A stretch of 64,000 nucleotides of DNA from Kitasatospora phosalacinea (GCF_000717185.1 NZ_JNYE01000063.1:1-64000), one strand, 5' to 3'; shown: positions 51,972 through 61,623, counted from the first letter of the stretch. Notes: generated from the sequence alone by a model not told the origin. Numbers and translations: made by a program.

Positions 51972-53317
51972 CCGACACCGCCCCGACGACCACCGCGCCC
52001 TCCGAGCGGGTCCGGATGCGGGAGGCGGCCGGGCAGTTGTCCGACCTGATCCTGGACCGGCTCGCCGACCCGGCCGCGACCGCGGCCGCCACCCGGATCC
52101 CCGCCGAGGCCGCGGACGACGGCGCGGCCGAGGGCGTCTGGGCCGAGCTGACGCTCGGCAGCGGCAGCCCCGGACTGTCCCTGGCGTTCAGCGGCGGTGC
52201 CCGGCCCGGCACCGACCGGGCGGCCCGGGCCCACGGGTACCTGGCGGTCGCGACCCGGGCCGCCGCCGACGGCGGCAGCGAGCCCAGCGGGATCTTCAAG
52301 GGCCCCGGCGCGCTGGCCTTCGCCGTGCTGGCCGCCCACCGCGCCACCGGGGGCTACACCACCGCGCTGCACCGGCTCGACGCCTACCAGCGGCAACTGG
52401 TGCGCACCGCGCTGCCCCCCGTCCCGGACGGCCCGCTGGCCACCATCGGGCACTACGAGGTGGTGCGCGGCATGACCGGCGTCGGCCGCTACCTGCTGGC
52501 CCGCGCCGAGACCTGCGACGGGGAGCTGGCGCAGGTCCTCGGCTACCTGATCGCCCTGGCCCGCGGCACCACCGTCCACCGCGGGGCCCGCGTCCCGCGC
52601 TGGTGGGCGCTGGACGCGCCGCGGGTCGGCTCCGAGCACCTGCTGCCCGACGGCCACCTCAACCTGGGCCTGTCGCACGGCGTCGCGGGCCCGCTGATGC
52701 TGCTCGCCCTGGCCTGGCGCGACGGCGTCCGGCTGCCCGGCCACCGGGAGGCGCTGGAGGACACCGCCGACCTGCTGGTGCGCTGGGCGGTGCGCGACGA
52801 GCACGGCACGTACTGGCCGGGCTACCTGGACCTCGCCGAGTACCTGGCCGGACCCGGCGCGTACCGGACGCCCGCCGGGTGGCCGTCCTGGTGCTACGGC
52901 GCGCCCGGCGTCTCGCGCGCCCTCCAGGTGGCCGGGGCCGTCCTGGGCCGGGCCGACTGGACGGCGACCGCCCGCGACTCGGTCGAGCGGCTGCTGCGCG
53001 TCCCGCTCGACGGGTGGGGCGTGACCGACCACGCGCTGTGCCACGGCTGGGCCGGTGCGCTGCACCAACTCGGGCGGCTGAACGAGCAGTTCGCCGACGA
53101 GCGGATCGAGCGGCGGCGCGACGAGGTGGCCGCCCGGCTGGTCGACGCCTTCGACCCGGACGCCCCGTTCGGCCTGCGGTTCACCATGACCCGCCGGCCG
53201 TTCGCCAGCGACGTGTCCGGCTACCTGGACGGGGCGGCCGGCGTCGCGCTCGCCCTCGACTCGTACGCGTCCGGCGGCACCCCGCGCGACTGGGACATGC
53301 CGCTGCTGCTGTCCTGA
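51968..53317 (+). CDS. Lanthionine synthetase C (LanC cyclase)
   Basis: 449 aa, typical LanC size, alpha/alpha toroid. Zinc ligands are visible: the Cys in WPSWCYGAPGVSRALQVAGA (about residue 307) and the Cys-His pair in DHALCHGWAGALHQLGRLNE (about 358-359). Earlier toroid repeat motifs are HLNLGLSHGVAGPLMLLALA (catalytic-loop His) and GIFKGPGALAFAVLAAHRAT. It activates precursor Cys thiols on zinc and adds them to Dha/Dhb to form (methyl)lanthionine. Translation is coupled to the preceding short ORF. No transporter, protease or tailoring gene follows. Confidence 0.95.
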   Translation: MTDTAPTTTAPSERVRMREAAGQLSDLILDRLADPAATAAATRIPAEAADDGAAEGVWAELTLGSGSPGLSLAFSGGARPGTDRAARAHGYLAVATRAAADGGSEPSGIFKGPGALAFAVLAAHRATGGYTTALHRLDAYQRQLVRTALPPVPDGPLATIGHYEVVRGMTGVGRYLLARAETCDGELAQVLGYLIALARGTTVHRGARVPRWWALDAPRVGSEHLLPDGHLNLGLSHGVAGPLMLLALAWRDGVRLPGHREALEDTADLLVRWAVRDEHGTYWPGYLDLAEYLAGPGAYRTPAGWPSWCYGAPGVSRALQVAGAVLGRADWTATARDSVERLLRVPLDGWGVTDHALCHGWAGALHQLGRLNEQFADERIERRRDEVAARLVDAFDPDAPFGLRFTMTRRPFASDVSGYLDGAAGVALALDSYASGGTPRDWDMPLLLS

Positions 53318-53359
53318 CGCCCGGCGCCCGGCGCCCGGCGCCCGGCGCCCGGTGCCAGG
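53318..53359. repeat. Heptamer tandem repeat directly after the lanC stop
   Basis: Five perfect copies of cgcccgg (53318-53352) plus a degenerate sixth, starting at the base after the TGA. Confidence 0.9.
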
Positions 53360-53370
53360 CCGTCAGGCCG

Positions 53371-53390
53371 CGTCAGTCGGCGTCAGTCGG
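53371..53390. repeat. 10-nt tandem duplication containing the fumarase stop codon
   Basis: cgtcagtcgg at 53371-53380 and 53381-53390; the TGA (53383-53385, minus strand) lies in the second copy and a second in-phase-independent TGA lies in the first. Confidence 0.9.
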
Positions 53391-54837
53391 CGTCCTGCGG
53401 GCGGGTCATCCGCAGGACGTCCAGGGCCTCGTCGAGCTGGGCCTCGGTGAGCAGGCCGCGGTCGACGTAGCCGCGGTCGAGGACGACCTCGCGGATGGTC
53501 CTGCGTTCGGCGAGGGACTGCTTGGCGACCTTCGCCGCCTCCTCGTAGCCGAGGTAGCGGTTGAGCGGGGTGACGACGGAGGGGGAGGACTCGGCGTACT
53601 CGCGGGCGCGCTCCGCGTTGGCGGTGATGCCGGAGACGGTGCGGTCGGCGAGCAGGCGGGCGGAGGTGGTGAGGAGGCGGACGGACTCCAGCACGTTGCG
53701 CGCGATGACCGGCAGCATGACGTTGAGCTCGAAGTTGCCGCTCGCGCCGGCCACCGTGACGGTGGTGTCGTTGCCGATGACCTGCGCGGCGACCATCAGG
53801 ACCACCTCGGGCAGCACGGGGTTGACCTTGCCGGGCATGATCGAGGAGCCGGGCTGCAGGTCGGGGAGGTTGATCTCGGCGAGGCCGGTGCGCGGGCCGG
53901 AGCCCATCCAGCGCAGGTCGTTGGCGATCTTGGTGAAGCCGGTGGCGACCGTGCGCAGCTGGCCGCTGAGCTCGACCAGGCCGTCCCGGGCGCCCTGGGC
54001 CTCGAAGTGGTTGCGGGCCTCGGTCAGCGGCAGGCCGGTGGCGCGGGCGACCTCGGCGATCACGGCGGCCGAGAAGCCGGGCGGGGTGTTGATGCCGGTG
54101 CCCACGGCCGTTCCGCCGAGCGGGAGTTCGGCGACCCGGGGGAGCGTCGCGCGCAGCCGCTCGACCCCGTACCTGACCTGGGCCGCGTAGCCGCCGAACT
54201 CCTGGCCGAGGGTGACGGGGGTGGCGTCCATCAGGTGGGTGCGGCCGGACTTGACGACCTCCGCGAACTCCGCGGACTTGGCCTCCAGGGCCTGCGCCAG
54301 GTGCTCCAGGGCCGGGACCAGCCCGTGCAGGACGGCGCCCGTCGCGGCGACGTGGATCGAGGACGGGAAGACGTCGTTCGAGGACTGCGAGGCGTTGACC
54401 TGGTCGTTGGGGTGCACCGGGCGGCCCAGGCGCTCGGCGGCCAGCGTCGCGATCACCTCGTTGGCGTTCATGTTGGACGAGGTGCCGGAGCCGGTCTGGA
54501 ACACGTCCACCGGGAACTGGTCGTCCCAGCGGCCCTCGGCCACCTCCTCGGCGGCGGACCGGATCGCCGCCGCGGTCTCCCCGTCCAGCACGCCCAGTTC
54601 GGCGTTGACGACGGCCGCCGCGGCCTTGATCCGGGCCAGCGCCGCGATGTGGGCGCGCTCCAGGCGCTGCCCCGACACCGGGAAGTTCTCCACAGCCCGC
54701 TGGGTCTGCGCCCGCCACTTGGCCGCCGCCGGGACGCGGACCTCGCCCATCGAGTCGTGCTCGGTCCGCCACCGCTGGTCCTGCTGCTGGTCCTGCCGCT
54801 GTTCCTGCTGCCGCTGTTCCTGCTGTCCGTCCGCCAT
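53383..54837 (-). CDS. fumC: Class II fumarate hydratase
   Basis: 484 aa from the ATG at 54837. After a Gln/Arg/Glu-rich N-terminal extension of about 25 residues ([17 protein letters not shown], encoded by a CTG-rich repeat) the normal fumarase starts: [40 protein letters not shown], the active-site [20 protein letters not shown] and the signature [19 protein letters not shown] with the catalytic Ser loop. It interconverts fumarate and malate in the TCA cycle; class II is the iron-free type. The extension is unusual and probably disordered. It is divergent from acyl-CoA dehydrogenase. Confidence 0.96.
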   Translation of the reverse strand: MADGQQEQRQQEQRQDQQQDQRWRTEHDSMGEVRVPAAAKWRAQTQRAVENFPVSGQRLERAHIAALARIKAAAAVVNAELGVLDGETAAAIRSAAEEVAEGRWDDQFPVDVFQTGSGTSSNMNANEVIATLAAERLGRPVHPNDQVNASQSSNDVFPSSIHVAATGAVLHGLVPALEHLAQALEAKSAEFAEVVKSGRTHLMDATPVTLGQEFGGYAAQVRYGVERLRATLPRVAELPLGGTAVGTGINTPPGFSAAVIAEVARATGLPLTEARNHFEAQGARDGLVELSGQLRTVATGFTKIANDLRWMGSGPRTGLAEINLPDLQPGSSIMPGKVNPVLPEVVLMVAAQVIGNDTTVTVAGASGNFELNVMLPVIARNVLESVRLLTTSARLLADRTVSGITANAERAREYAESSPSVVTPLNRYLGYEEAAKVAKQSLAERRTIREVVLDRGYVDRGLLTEAQLDEALDVLRMTRPQDAD

Positions 54838-54936
54838 GGTCGGTGCACCTCCTGGACCGGTCAGCCTTCCACGGGCGCCCGGCATTCCCGGTGCGCCGCG
54901 GCCGCGTGTCGGCGCGCCCGGCCCGCCGCGGCGCCC

Positions 54937-54967
54937 TTGACCGCGCGGCCTACCGGGCGGTAAGGAC
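54937..54967 (+). promoter_or_regulatory. Candidate promoter for acyl-CoA dehydrogenase
   Basis: TTGACC (54937-54942), 18-nt spacer, TAAGGA (54961-54966), about 43 nt upstream of the ATG at 55009. The spacer contains a taccg/cggta inverted repeat overlapping the -10, which could be an operator. Confidence 0.45.
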
Positions 54968-55008
54968 GGCGGTGGCACACCCGCCCGCACCCTCCGAGGA
55001 GCCCACCC

Positions 55009-56181
55009 ATGGCCACCGCCCCCGACCCGCTCGACCTGCTCGGCGTCGACGACCTGCTCACCGAGGACGAGCGGCTGGTCCGCGACAGCGTCCGCGCCTT
55101 CACCGACCGGCACGTCCGCCCGCAGCTCGCCGAGTGGTACGAGCGGGGCACCTTCCCGGTGCGCGAACTCGCGCCGGAACTCGGCAGGCTGGGCGTCCTC
55201 GGGATGCACCTGGAGGGCTACGGCTGCACCGGGTCGACGGCCACCGAGTACGGGGTCGCGTGCATGGAGCTGGAGGCCGCCGACTCCGGGCTGCGCAGCT
55301 TCGTCTCGGTGCAGGGCTCGCTGGCGATGCGCTCGATCCACGCCTTCGGCTCCGAGGAGCAGAAGCTGCGCTGGCTCCCGGAGTTGGCCGCCGGACGGGC
55401 CGTCGGCTGCTTCGGCCTGACCGAGCCGGAGGCGGGCTCCGACCCGGGGTCGATGCGCACCCGGGCCCGGCGCGACGGCACCGACTGGATCCTGGACGGC
55501 GCCAAGGCGTGGATCACCAACGGCTCGGTCTCCGACGTCGCGGTGGTCTGGGCGGCCACCGAGGAGGGCGTGCGCGGCTTCCTCGTGCCGCGCGGCACCC
55601 CCGGGTTCACCGCCCGCGACATCCCCGGCAAGCTCTCCCTGCGGGCCTCCGTCACCAGCGAACTCGCCTTCGACGGCGTCCGGTTGCCCGCCGACGCGGT
55701 GCTGCCGCAGGCCCGCGGCCTGCGCGCCCCGCTGTCCTCGCTCGGCGAGGCCCGCTACGGCATCCTGTGGGGCACCGTCGGCGCCGCCCGCGACTGCTAC
55801 CGGGCCGCCGTCGAGTACGCCCGCGACCGCGTCCAGTTCGGCCGCCCGATCGGCGCCTTCCAGCTGACCCAGGCCAAACTCGTCGACATGGCAATGGAGT
55901 TGGAGAAGGCCTACCTGGTCGCGGTGCGGATCGGCCGGCTCAAGGACGAGGGCCGCGCCCAGCCCGCCCACATCTCCTTCGGCAAGCTCAACAACGTCCG
56001 CACCGCGCTGGAGATCGCCCGCACCGCCCGCACCATCCTCGGCGCCAACGGCATCACCACCGCGTACCCCGTCCTGCGGCACGCCAACAACCTGGAGTCG
56101 GTGCTCACCTACGAGGGCACCGCCGAGATCCACACCCTGGTCCTCGGCGAGGCGATCACCGGCGAGTCCGCCTACCGCTGA
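55009..56181 (+). CDS. Acyl-CoA dehydrogenase, glutaryl-CoA dehydrogenase-like
   Basis: 390 aa. FAD-dependent ACAD fold: [20 protein letters not shown] (FAD and substrate loop), [40 protein letters not shown] and [20 protein letters not shown]. The catalytic Glu lies in [20 protein letters not shown], the YEG position used by glutaryl-CoA and some short-chain ACADs. The [24 protein letters not shown] segment supports the GCDH group. It oxidises glutaryl-CoA to crotonyl-CoA and CO2 (lysine/tryptophan breakdown), passing electrons to ETF. Confidence 0.92.
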   Translation: MATAPDPLDLLGVDDLLTEDERLVRDSVRAFTDRHVRPQLAEWYERGTFPVRELAPELGRLGVLGMHLEGYGCTGSTATEYGVACMELEAADSGLRSFVSVQGSLAMRSIHAFGSEEQKLRWLPELAAGRAVGCFGLTEPEAGSDPGSMRTRARRDGTDWILDGAKAWITNGSVSDVAVVWAATEEGVRGFLVPRGTPGFTARDIPGKLSLRASVTSELAFDGVRLPADAVLPQARGLRAPLSSLGEARYGILWGTVGAARDCYRAAVEYARDRVQFGRPIGAFQLTQAKLVDMAMELEKAYLVAVRIGRLKDEGRAQPAHISFGKLNNVRTALEIARTARTILGANGITTAYPVLRHANNLESVLTYEGTAEIHTLVLGEAITGESAYR

Positions 56182-56439
56182 CGGAAATCCGCTGGCCGCA
56201 GCGGCGGCCGGGCGGCCGATCTTCTACCCGGTGCGCCGGGCCGGTGGCGGGACCGTCCTCGAACTGCGAGTACCGCCGGGTCCACCTCGCAGCGGGTGCC
56301 CGGTCCGCCGGAAGTCGGGGTTCCCGGGGGCGGGCTCAGACTTCCGGCGGATCCGGAACGGTACCTGGTGCGCATGGTTCCCGGGGGCGGGCGCGACCAC
56401 GATGGAAGGGACGGGAACGGCGGGAAGGGGCGAGGGGCC

Positions 56440-56898
56440 ATGAAGGGCGGACGGGCGGCGACGGTGGTGCTGGGGGCAGCGGCCGCCGCGCTGCTGCTGG
56501 TGATGGTGGCACCCGCGGCGCTCCAGCGGATGCAGGACCGGATGGACCACACCGTCCGCTACCCGAGCGGCGCCGCCGCCAAGGCCGACCGCGGCGGCGC
56601 GGCCCCCGGCTGGCTGCCGGACTCCGCGACCGGCGTGGCCCTGCTGGGCTCCGACCGGCAGGGCGACCGGCTGATCCGGGCCACCCTGCCGGAGCGGGCG
56701 CTGCCCGCGGGCTGCACCGCGGGCCGCCCGCTCGGCGACGTCCACCTGCGGGCCCCCTGGTTCCCGAGCGACGCCCCGCAGCGGGCCACCGCGCACTGCG
56801 GCCTGTACGACGTCGCCCTGGTCGGCGACCAGCTGTACGGCTGGCAGGACGCCGCGGTGGCCGCGGGCGTCCGGACGGCCGTGCCGGTCGGGCGGTAG
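56440..56898 (+). CDS. Membrane-anchored hypothetical protein
   Basis: 152 aa from the ATG at 56440. One N-terminal TM segment (AATVVLGAAAAALLLVMVAP) is followed by an extracytoplasmic domain with two Cys (ALPAGCTAGRPLGDVHLRAP, RATAHCGLYDVALVGDQLYG) that may pair. No family recognised. The 3' end lies in a 35-nt tandem duplication that copies the stop region. Confidence 0.65.
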   Translation: MKGGRAATVVLGAAAAALLLVMVAPAALQRMQDRMDHTVRYPSGAAAKADRGGAAPGWLPDSATGVALLGSDRQGDRLIRATLPERALPAGCTAGRPLGDVHLRAPWFPSDAPQRATAHCGLYDVALVGDQLYGWQDAAVAAGVRTAVPVGR

Positions 56899-56953
56899 CC
56901 GCCCGGTGGACGGCCGTGCCGGTCGGGCGGTGGCCGCCCGGTGGCCGCCCGGT
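56873..56953. repeat. 35-nt tandem duplication spanning a stop codon, plus 11-nt echoes
   Basis: Copies 56873-56907 and 56908-56942 differ at one base, which turns the stop TAG into TGG in copy 2. A further 11-nt partial copy (ggccgcccggt) follows at 56943-56953. Confidence 0.92.
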
Positions 56954-57027
56954 GGCCGCTCGGCTTTCGCGGGGGCGGGCGGATGGGATAGGACGGTGCC
57001 GGTACCCCCGCCACCGTGAGGAGCCCC

Positions 57028-58299
57028 ATGCCAGGCCCGACCGTCGACCCCGACGGCGACCAGACCGCACCCGCCGTCCCGCTCCGGTCGGAGGGGCCTC
57101 CCGCGCAGACGCCGCAGCGGGCCCCGTTCGCCACCGCCACCGTGATCACCCTGGGCAGCCTCGTCGCGCTCGGGCCGTTCACCACCGACCTGTACCTGCC
57201 CGCACTGCCCGACCTGACCGCGGACCTGCACTCCACCGCACCCGCCGCCCAGCTCACCCTGACCGGCTCGCTGCTGGGCATGGTCCTCGGCCAGCTGCTG
57301 TTCGGGCCGCTCAGCGACCGTCTCGGCCGCCGCCGCCCGATGCTGGCGGGCCTGGCCGTGTACACCGCCGCCAGCCTGCTGTGCGCCTTCGCTGCCTCGA
57401 TGCCGGTGCTGGTCGCGGGCCGGGTGGTGCAGGGCGCCGCGGGCTCGGCCGCGCTGGTGATCGCCCGGGCGGTCGTCCGGGACCGGCTGGAGGGGATCGC
57501 GATGATCCGCTTCCTGGCCACCATGGGCCTGGTGTCCGGCCTCGCCCCGATCGTCGCCCCGCTGGCCGGCGCCCAACTGCTGCACGTCACCGACTGGCGC
57601 GGCACCTTCGTCGTGCTCGCCCTGCTCGGCGCGGTGCTCACCGCCGCCTGCGCGGTCGGCGTCCGCGAGACGCTGCCGCCGGAGCGGCGGCACGGCGGCG
57701 GCCCCGGCAGCACCGTCCGGGCGATCGGCGGGCTGCTGCGCGACCGGCTGTTCCTCGGCTACCTGCTGACCGGCACCTTCGCCTTCGGCGCGCTGTTCGC
57801 GTACGTCGGCGGCTCCTCGGTGGTGCTGCAGGAGGTGTACCGGATCACCCCGCAGACCTACAGCCTGGTGTTCGCCGTCAACTCGATCGCGCTGCTGGCC
57901 GTGACCCAGCTCAACGGCCGGTTCCTGGTGCAGCGCCACTCCGAGCGGACGCTGCTGCTGGCCGGTCTGGGCGCGGCCGCGGCGGCCGGGGCCGCCGTGG
58001 TGCTGTGCACCACCGTGTGGGACACCGGCCTGGCCGGGGTGTGGCCCGCACTGACGCTGCTGATGGGCTCGATGGGCGTGATCCTGCCGAACGCCAACGG
58101 CCGGGCGCTGACCATGGCCCCGCACGCGGCCGGTTCGGCGTCCGCGCTGCTCGGCACCGGCACCTACCTGTGCGGCGCGGTGGTCGCCCCGCTCAGCAGC
58201 CTCGGCGGGCACCCGTCCGCGACGGCGCTCGGCGCGGTCGTGCTGGGCTGCGCGCTGCTGGCGCTGGCGGCGTACCTGCCGCTGTGCCGGGAGCGCTGA
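57028..58299 (+). CDS. Bcr/CflA-family MFS drug exporter
   Basis: 423 aa from the ATG at 57028, with gaggag 6 nt upstream. A polar N-terminus of 35 residues precedes 12 TM helices. Bcr/CflA features: SLVALGPFTTDLYLPALPDL (TM1 with the conserved Asp-Xaa-Tyr-Leu-Pro), MVLGQLLFGPLSDRLGRRRP (motif A) and ARAVVRDRLEGIAMIRFLAT. Motif C is GLVSGLAPIVAPLAGAQLL. It likely exports drugs such as chloramphenicol- or bicyclomycin-like compounds by proton antiport. The stop codon lies in a 7-nt tandem duplicate. Confidence 0.93.
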   Translation: MPGPTVDPDGDQTAPAVPLRSEGPPAQTPQRAPFATATVITLGSLVALGPFTTDLYLPALPDLTADLHSTAPAAQLTLTGSLLGMVLGQLLFGPLSDRLGRRRPMLAGLAVYTAASLLCAFAASMPVLVAGRVVQGAAGSAALVIARAVVRDRLEGIAMIRFLATMGLVSGLAPIVAPLAGAQLLHVTDWRGTFVVLALLGAVLTAACAVGVRETLPPERRHGGGPGSTVRAIGGLLRDRLFLGYLLTGTFAFGALFAYVGGSSVVLQEVYRITPQTYSLVFAVNSIALLAVTQLNGRFLVQRHSERTLLLAGLGAAAAAGAAVVLCTTVWDTGLAGVWPALTLLMGSMGVILPNANGRALTMAPHAAGSASALLGTGTYLCGAVVAPLSSLGGHPSATALGAVVLGCALLALAAYLPLCRER

Positions 58300-58304
58300 G
58301 CGCT
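58291..58304. repeat. 7-nt tandem duplication at the Bcr/CflA stop codon
   Basis: gagcgct at 58291-58297 and 58298-58304; the TGA (58297-58299) forms at the junction of the two copies. Confidence 0.7.
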
Positions 58305-58318
58305 CCCGGGCGGTGCGG

Positions 58319-59284
58319 TCAGCGTCGGCCGCGGGCCAGCAGCTGGGCCCGGGCGGTGGCGGCGAAGGTCGGGCCGGCCGCGGTGGCGGTGGCGTCCGCG
58401 GCGGTGCCGCCCGGTTTCACGGTGCCGGAGACGGTGAGGTAGACGTACCGGCCGACGGAGGCGTGGGTGCCCTGGCAGCCGGTGCTGGTGCAGTACGAGG
58501 TGTGGCCGCTGGGGACCAGGCCCTGTACCTGGCCCTGGAAGGCGGCCATGACCGCGTCCGCCTTGGCCTTGCTGTCCAGAACCGCGATGCCGATGGTGAC
58601 GGCGCTGTTGCCCGAGGTGTAGGTCACCCGGATCATCGAGCGGCAGCCCTGGGCCGCCAGCACGTTGCCGAGGCCGCCGGTGGTGGCCTGGTAGCAGGTG
58701 GCGGTCTGGGACTCGGTCAGCCTGGTCCAGGTCCTGCCGTCGACCTGCATCGTCGCGGCGGGCAGCACCCCGGCGGGGGTGAGCGGGGCGGTGTCGGTGG
58801 CCGCCGAGGAGATCACCGTCAGCGGGTCGGGCGGCCCGGCCGGGGAGGCGGGCGCGGAGGAGGGCGCCTTGCTCGGGCCCTTGCCGGGGCTCTTGCCCGC
58901 GCCGCGCGAGGGCGACGCCGAGGGCGACCCGGAGGGGGACGCGGAGGGCGAGGGGGAGTCGGAGGGGGACGCGGTCGGGGACGGGTCGCCGCCGGTGTCG
59001 GGCTGCTGCGGCGCCGCGCCGGTGGCCTCGACCACGACCGTCGGATCGGCCTTCGGCGTGCCGGGCGAGGAGGTGGCGGCCGCGACCGCGGTGATCCCGC
59101 CGACCGCGACGACGGCGGCCAGCACGCCGCCCGCGGCCTTCATCCGCTTGCGCCGGGACTGCTCCCGCTGGTGCTGGTCGGCGAGCGCCGCCCAGTCCGG
59201 TTCGTCGAACTGGACCCGCCCCGCCGGACCAGGCTGCTGGGGCGGCAGCGGCCCGCCCTGGTTCGTTCCCCACCCGTTGGTCAT
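58319..59284 (-). CDS. Membrane-anchored extracytoplasmic protein with Ser/Pro-rich stalk
   Basis: 321 aa from the ATG at 59284. A cytoplasmic N-terminus (WGTNQGGPLPPQQPGPAGRV) is followed by a basic anchor RRKRMKAAG, one TM (GVLAAVVAVGGITAVAAATS), and a low-complexity Ser/Pro/Lys stalk of about 70 residues. The C-terminal globular domain has four Cys (TATCYQATTG, AAQGCRSMIRV, YCTSTGCQGTHAS). No enzymatic motif. The Cys-rich domain with VGRYVYLTVSG suggests a small extracellular binding domain. Confidence 0.75.
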   Translation of the reverse strand: MTNGWGTNQGGPLPPQQPGPAGRVQFDEPDWAALADQHQREQSRRKRMKAAGGVLAAVVAVGGITAVAAATSSPGTPKADPTVVVEATGAAPQQPDTGGDPSPTASPSDSPSPSASPSGSPSASPSRGAGKSPGKGPSKAPSSAPASPAGPPDPLTVISSAATDTAPLTPAGVLPAATMQVDGRTWTRLTESQTATCYQATTGGLGNVLAAQGCRSMIRVTYTSGNSAVTIGIAVLDSKAKADAVMAAFQGQVQGLVPSGHTSYCTSTGCQGTHASVGRYVYLTVSGTVKPGGTAADATATAAGPTFAATARAQLLARGRR

Positions 59285-59329
59285 GGTCGCTGATCCTAGA
59301 ACACCGGTAGAACGCCAGGTCGAACCGGA

Positions 59330-59368
59330 CGGGCCCGGGCGGTGGCGGGGTGCCACCGCCCGGGCCCG
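59330..59368 (-). terminator. Terminator after the chitinase gene
   Basis: A perfect 17-bp stem pairs 59330-59346 with 59352-59368 over a ggggt loop, 39 nt after the chitinase stop (59407). Confidence 0.92.
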
Positions 59369-59406
59369 GTCCAGGAGCCGTGCGGTTCCTGCGGGTTGAG
59401 CCGGGG

Positions 59407-61452
59407 TCAGGCGATGGAGAAGTCGTCGCCGTAGACCGCGCCCTGGCCGTACCAGCCGTGCAGGTACACGGTGACGGTGCCGTTGGCGCCGGTGGTGAAC
59501 GGGACGGTCAGCTTCGTCCAGGAGGAGCCGTTCGCCCAGGAGGAGGCGGTGGCGCCGCCGCTGACGCCGACGTACGAGTACGGGCCCTGGACCCAGGCGG
59601 TCAGGGTGTACGCGTGGTTCGGGGCCAGGGTGACGGTCTGCTCGCACTGGCCGGTGGCGCTGGCGCTCGGGACGGCCTTCAGGGCCTTGGAGCCGCCGTG
59701 CACCGGGGAGGTGACGACCGCGCCGCCGCTCTGGCAGGTCCACGGGGCGAGGTTGCCGCTCTCCAGGTCACCGTTGGCGAGGCCGGTGGGCGGGGTGGTG
59801 CCGGTGACGGTCAGCGCGTAGGTGGCGGTGTGGGTCCTGCCCGCGCCGGTGCCGGTGACGGTCAGGGCGTAGGTGCCCGGGGCCGCCGCGGCGGTGGTGG
59901 ACACGTTCAGGGTGGCGGAGCCGCCCGCGGTGACGCTGGAGGGGCTCAGCGCGGCGGTGACGCCCGCCGGGGCGCCGGTGACGGTCAGGTTGACGGTCGC
60001 GGCGGTGCCGGAGGTGACCGCGGTGCTCACGGTGCTGGAGACGGCCGAACCGGCCTGGACCGAGCCGGAGGCGGGGGAGAGCGCGACCGAGAAGTCGGAG
60101 GCGGTGGTGCCGCCGGTGACGGTCAGGGTGTACGTCGCCGAGTGGGTGCCGCTCGCGCCGGTGCCGGTCACGGTCAGCGGGTAGCTGCCGTTGGCGACGC
60201 CCGAGGTGGTGGACACGTTCAGGGTGGCGGAGCCGCCCGCGGTGACGGTGGAGGCGCTCAGCGCGGCGGTGACGCCCGCCGGGGCGCCGGTGACCGACAG
60301 GTTGACGCTCTGCGCCGAGCCGGAGGTGACCGCGGTGCTGACCGTCGCCGAGGTGGACGCACCGGCGGTGACCGAGCCGGCGGCCGGGTTCAGCGACACC
60401 GAGAAGTCGTTGGCGGGCACGGAGGAGCTGGTGAACTGGGAGAAGATGTGGCTGAAGTCCCAGGTGCCCTGCGCGATGCCGGAGCACTCGTCGTGGCCGC
60501 CCTGGCCCGGGCAGCCGCCGTTGTCGCGCTGCAGCGCCCAGAAGGACAGCGTGTTGATGCCCTTGGAGACGGCCCAGTTGTAGACCGTGGTGGCGTTGGC
60601 GACGGTGAAGGTCTCGGCGGGCCCGAAGTCGTCGATGCCGACCATCTCGGTGATGCCGATCATGTTCCACAGCTGGGCGGAGGTCTTCGTCGGGTACAGG
60701 TTCGCCAGCTGGTTGTACAGGCCCTGCGCGGAGGTCTGGGTGTCCGCGGCCATGTCGTGCGCGGCGTTGTCGTAGTAGTCGAACGTCATCATGTTGACGA
60801 CGTCGATCCGCGCGTTGTTGGTGACCGCGTTCTTCAGCACCTTGAGGCCGCTGGAGGCCAGGCCGCTGGTGGTGGTCGGCAGGGTGTAGCTGAACTGGAT
60901 GCTGCGGCCGTTGGCGGCCGCCCAGTCCTCGACGATCTTGATCGCCTTGTTGCGGCGGTCGATGCCGGCCGTGTTGGTCAGCGAGTTGTCCTCGATGTCC
61001 AGGTCGATCCGGGAGACGTCGTAGGTGGTGATGACGTTCTCGAACTGGGCGGCGATCTGGTTGACGTCCGTGCAGGAGTCGGCGATCTCGGTGCCCGTGT
61101 TGTCCGCGGTGTAGCCGCCGAAGGACGGGATCACGTCGCCGCCGCCTGCGCGGATGGTGTTGATGTCGGCGCCGAAGACGGAGCTGGACACCGGCATCGA
61201 GGTGTCGCCGTTCCACAGCGCGGTGCAGGAGCCCTTGGTGGCGGCCTGCAGGAACGCCATGGTGAGGTGCTTGGCACCGGACTGGGCGGCCAGGGCGGCC
61301 GGGCTCTCGCCGGTCCACGCCTCGAAGTACGGGGCGAAGACGTGCTGCGGCAGCGGGGTGGCGGCCTGCGCGGGGGCGGAGATCAGCCCCAGCGAGGCGG
61401 CCGCCACCGCGCCCGTGGCGAGCAGCGCTCGGAGTGGTCGGTGAAGGCGCAT
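59407..61452 (-). CDS. Secreted GH18 chitinase with two repeat modules and a carbohydrate-binding domain
   Basis: 681 aa from the ATG at 61452. Signal peptide: RALLATGAVAAASLGLISAP, cleaved after AQA. GH18 domain (about 35-340): GGGDVIPSFGGYTADNTGTE (SxGG), DVSRIDLDIEDNSLTN (catalytic Glu; the first Asp of the usual DxxDxDxE is shifted), NMMTFDYYDN and NTLSFWALQRDNGGCPG. Two 98-residue Ig-like modules follow (both begin DFSV.L.PA.GSV.AG), with Ser/Thr-rich strands, then a C-terminal CBM of about 140 residues (LANGDLESGNLAPWTCQSGG, VYGDDFSIA). It hydrolyses chitin outside the cell. A DasR-like site lies upstream. Confidence 0.95.
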   Translation of the reverse strand: MRLHRPLRALLATGAVAAASLGLISAPAQAATPLPQHVFAPYFEAWTGESPAALAAQSGAKHLTMAFLQAATKGSCTALWNGDTSMPVSSSVFGADINTIRAGGGDVIPSFGGYTADNTGTEIADSCTDVNQIAAQFENVITTYDVSRIDLDIEDNSLTNTAGIDRRNKAIKIVEDWAAANGRSIQFSYTLPTTTSGLASSGLKVLKNAVTNNARIDVVNMMTFDYYDNAAHDMAADTQTSAQGLYNQLANLYPTKTSAQLWNMIGITEMVGIDDFGPAETFTVANATTVYNWAVSKGINTLSFWALQRDNGGCPGQGGHDECSGIAQGTWDFSHIFSQFTSSSVPANDFSVSLNPAAGSVTAGASTSATVSTAVTSGSAQSVNLSVTGAPAGVTAALSASTVTAGGSATLNVSTTSGVANGSYPLTVTGTGASGTHSATYTLTVTGGTTASDFSVALSPASGSVQAGSAVSSTVSTAVTSGTAATVNLTVTGAPAGVTAALSPSSVTAGGSATLNVSTTAAAAPGTYALTVTGTGAGRTHTATYALTVTGTTPPTGLANGDLESGNLAPWTCQSGGAVVTSPVHGGSKALKAVPSASATGQCEQTVTLAPNHAYTLTAWVQGPYSYVGVSGGATASSWANGSSWTKLTVPFTTGANGTVTVYLHGWYGQGAVYGDDFSIA

Positions 61453-61623
61453 CGAGTCTCCATCAGGCATGGAAGGGTGGCCCGCGTGCCGGTGCTCGGG
61501 CACGGGGCGGGGGGTGGGCCTGGTACGGGGTGGTGCCGGGGTGGTGCGGGGCAGTACGACTCGCCCCGGCCGGTGGTCACACCCCCACGATGCGTCCCGG
61601 TCGGGAAGTAGCGGACTCATGGT

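Noticed and set aside
53318..53359. Heptamer array considered as a CRISPR or protein-binding array
   Set aside because: There are no spacers and the unit is only 7 nt; it is a simple tandem repeat.
59350..61611. A 753-codon plus-strand frame opposite the chitinase
   Set aside because: It is a Gly/Val/Asp-rich antisense shadow of the chitinase coding strand.
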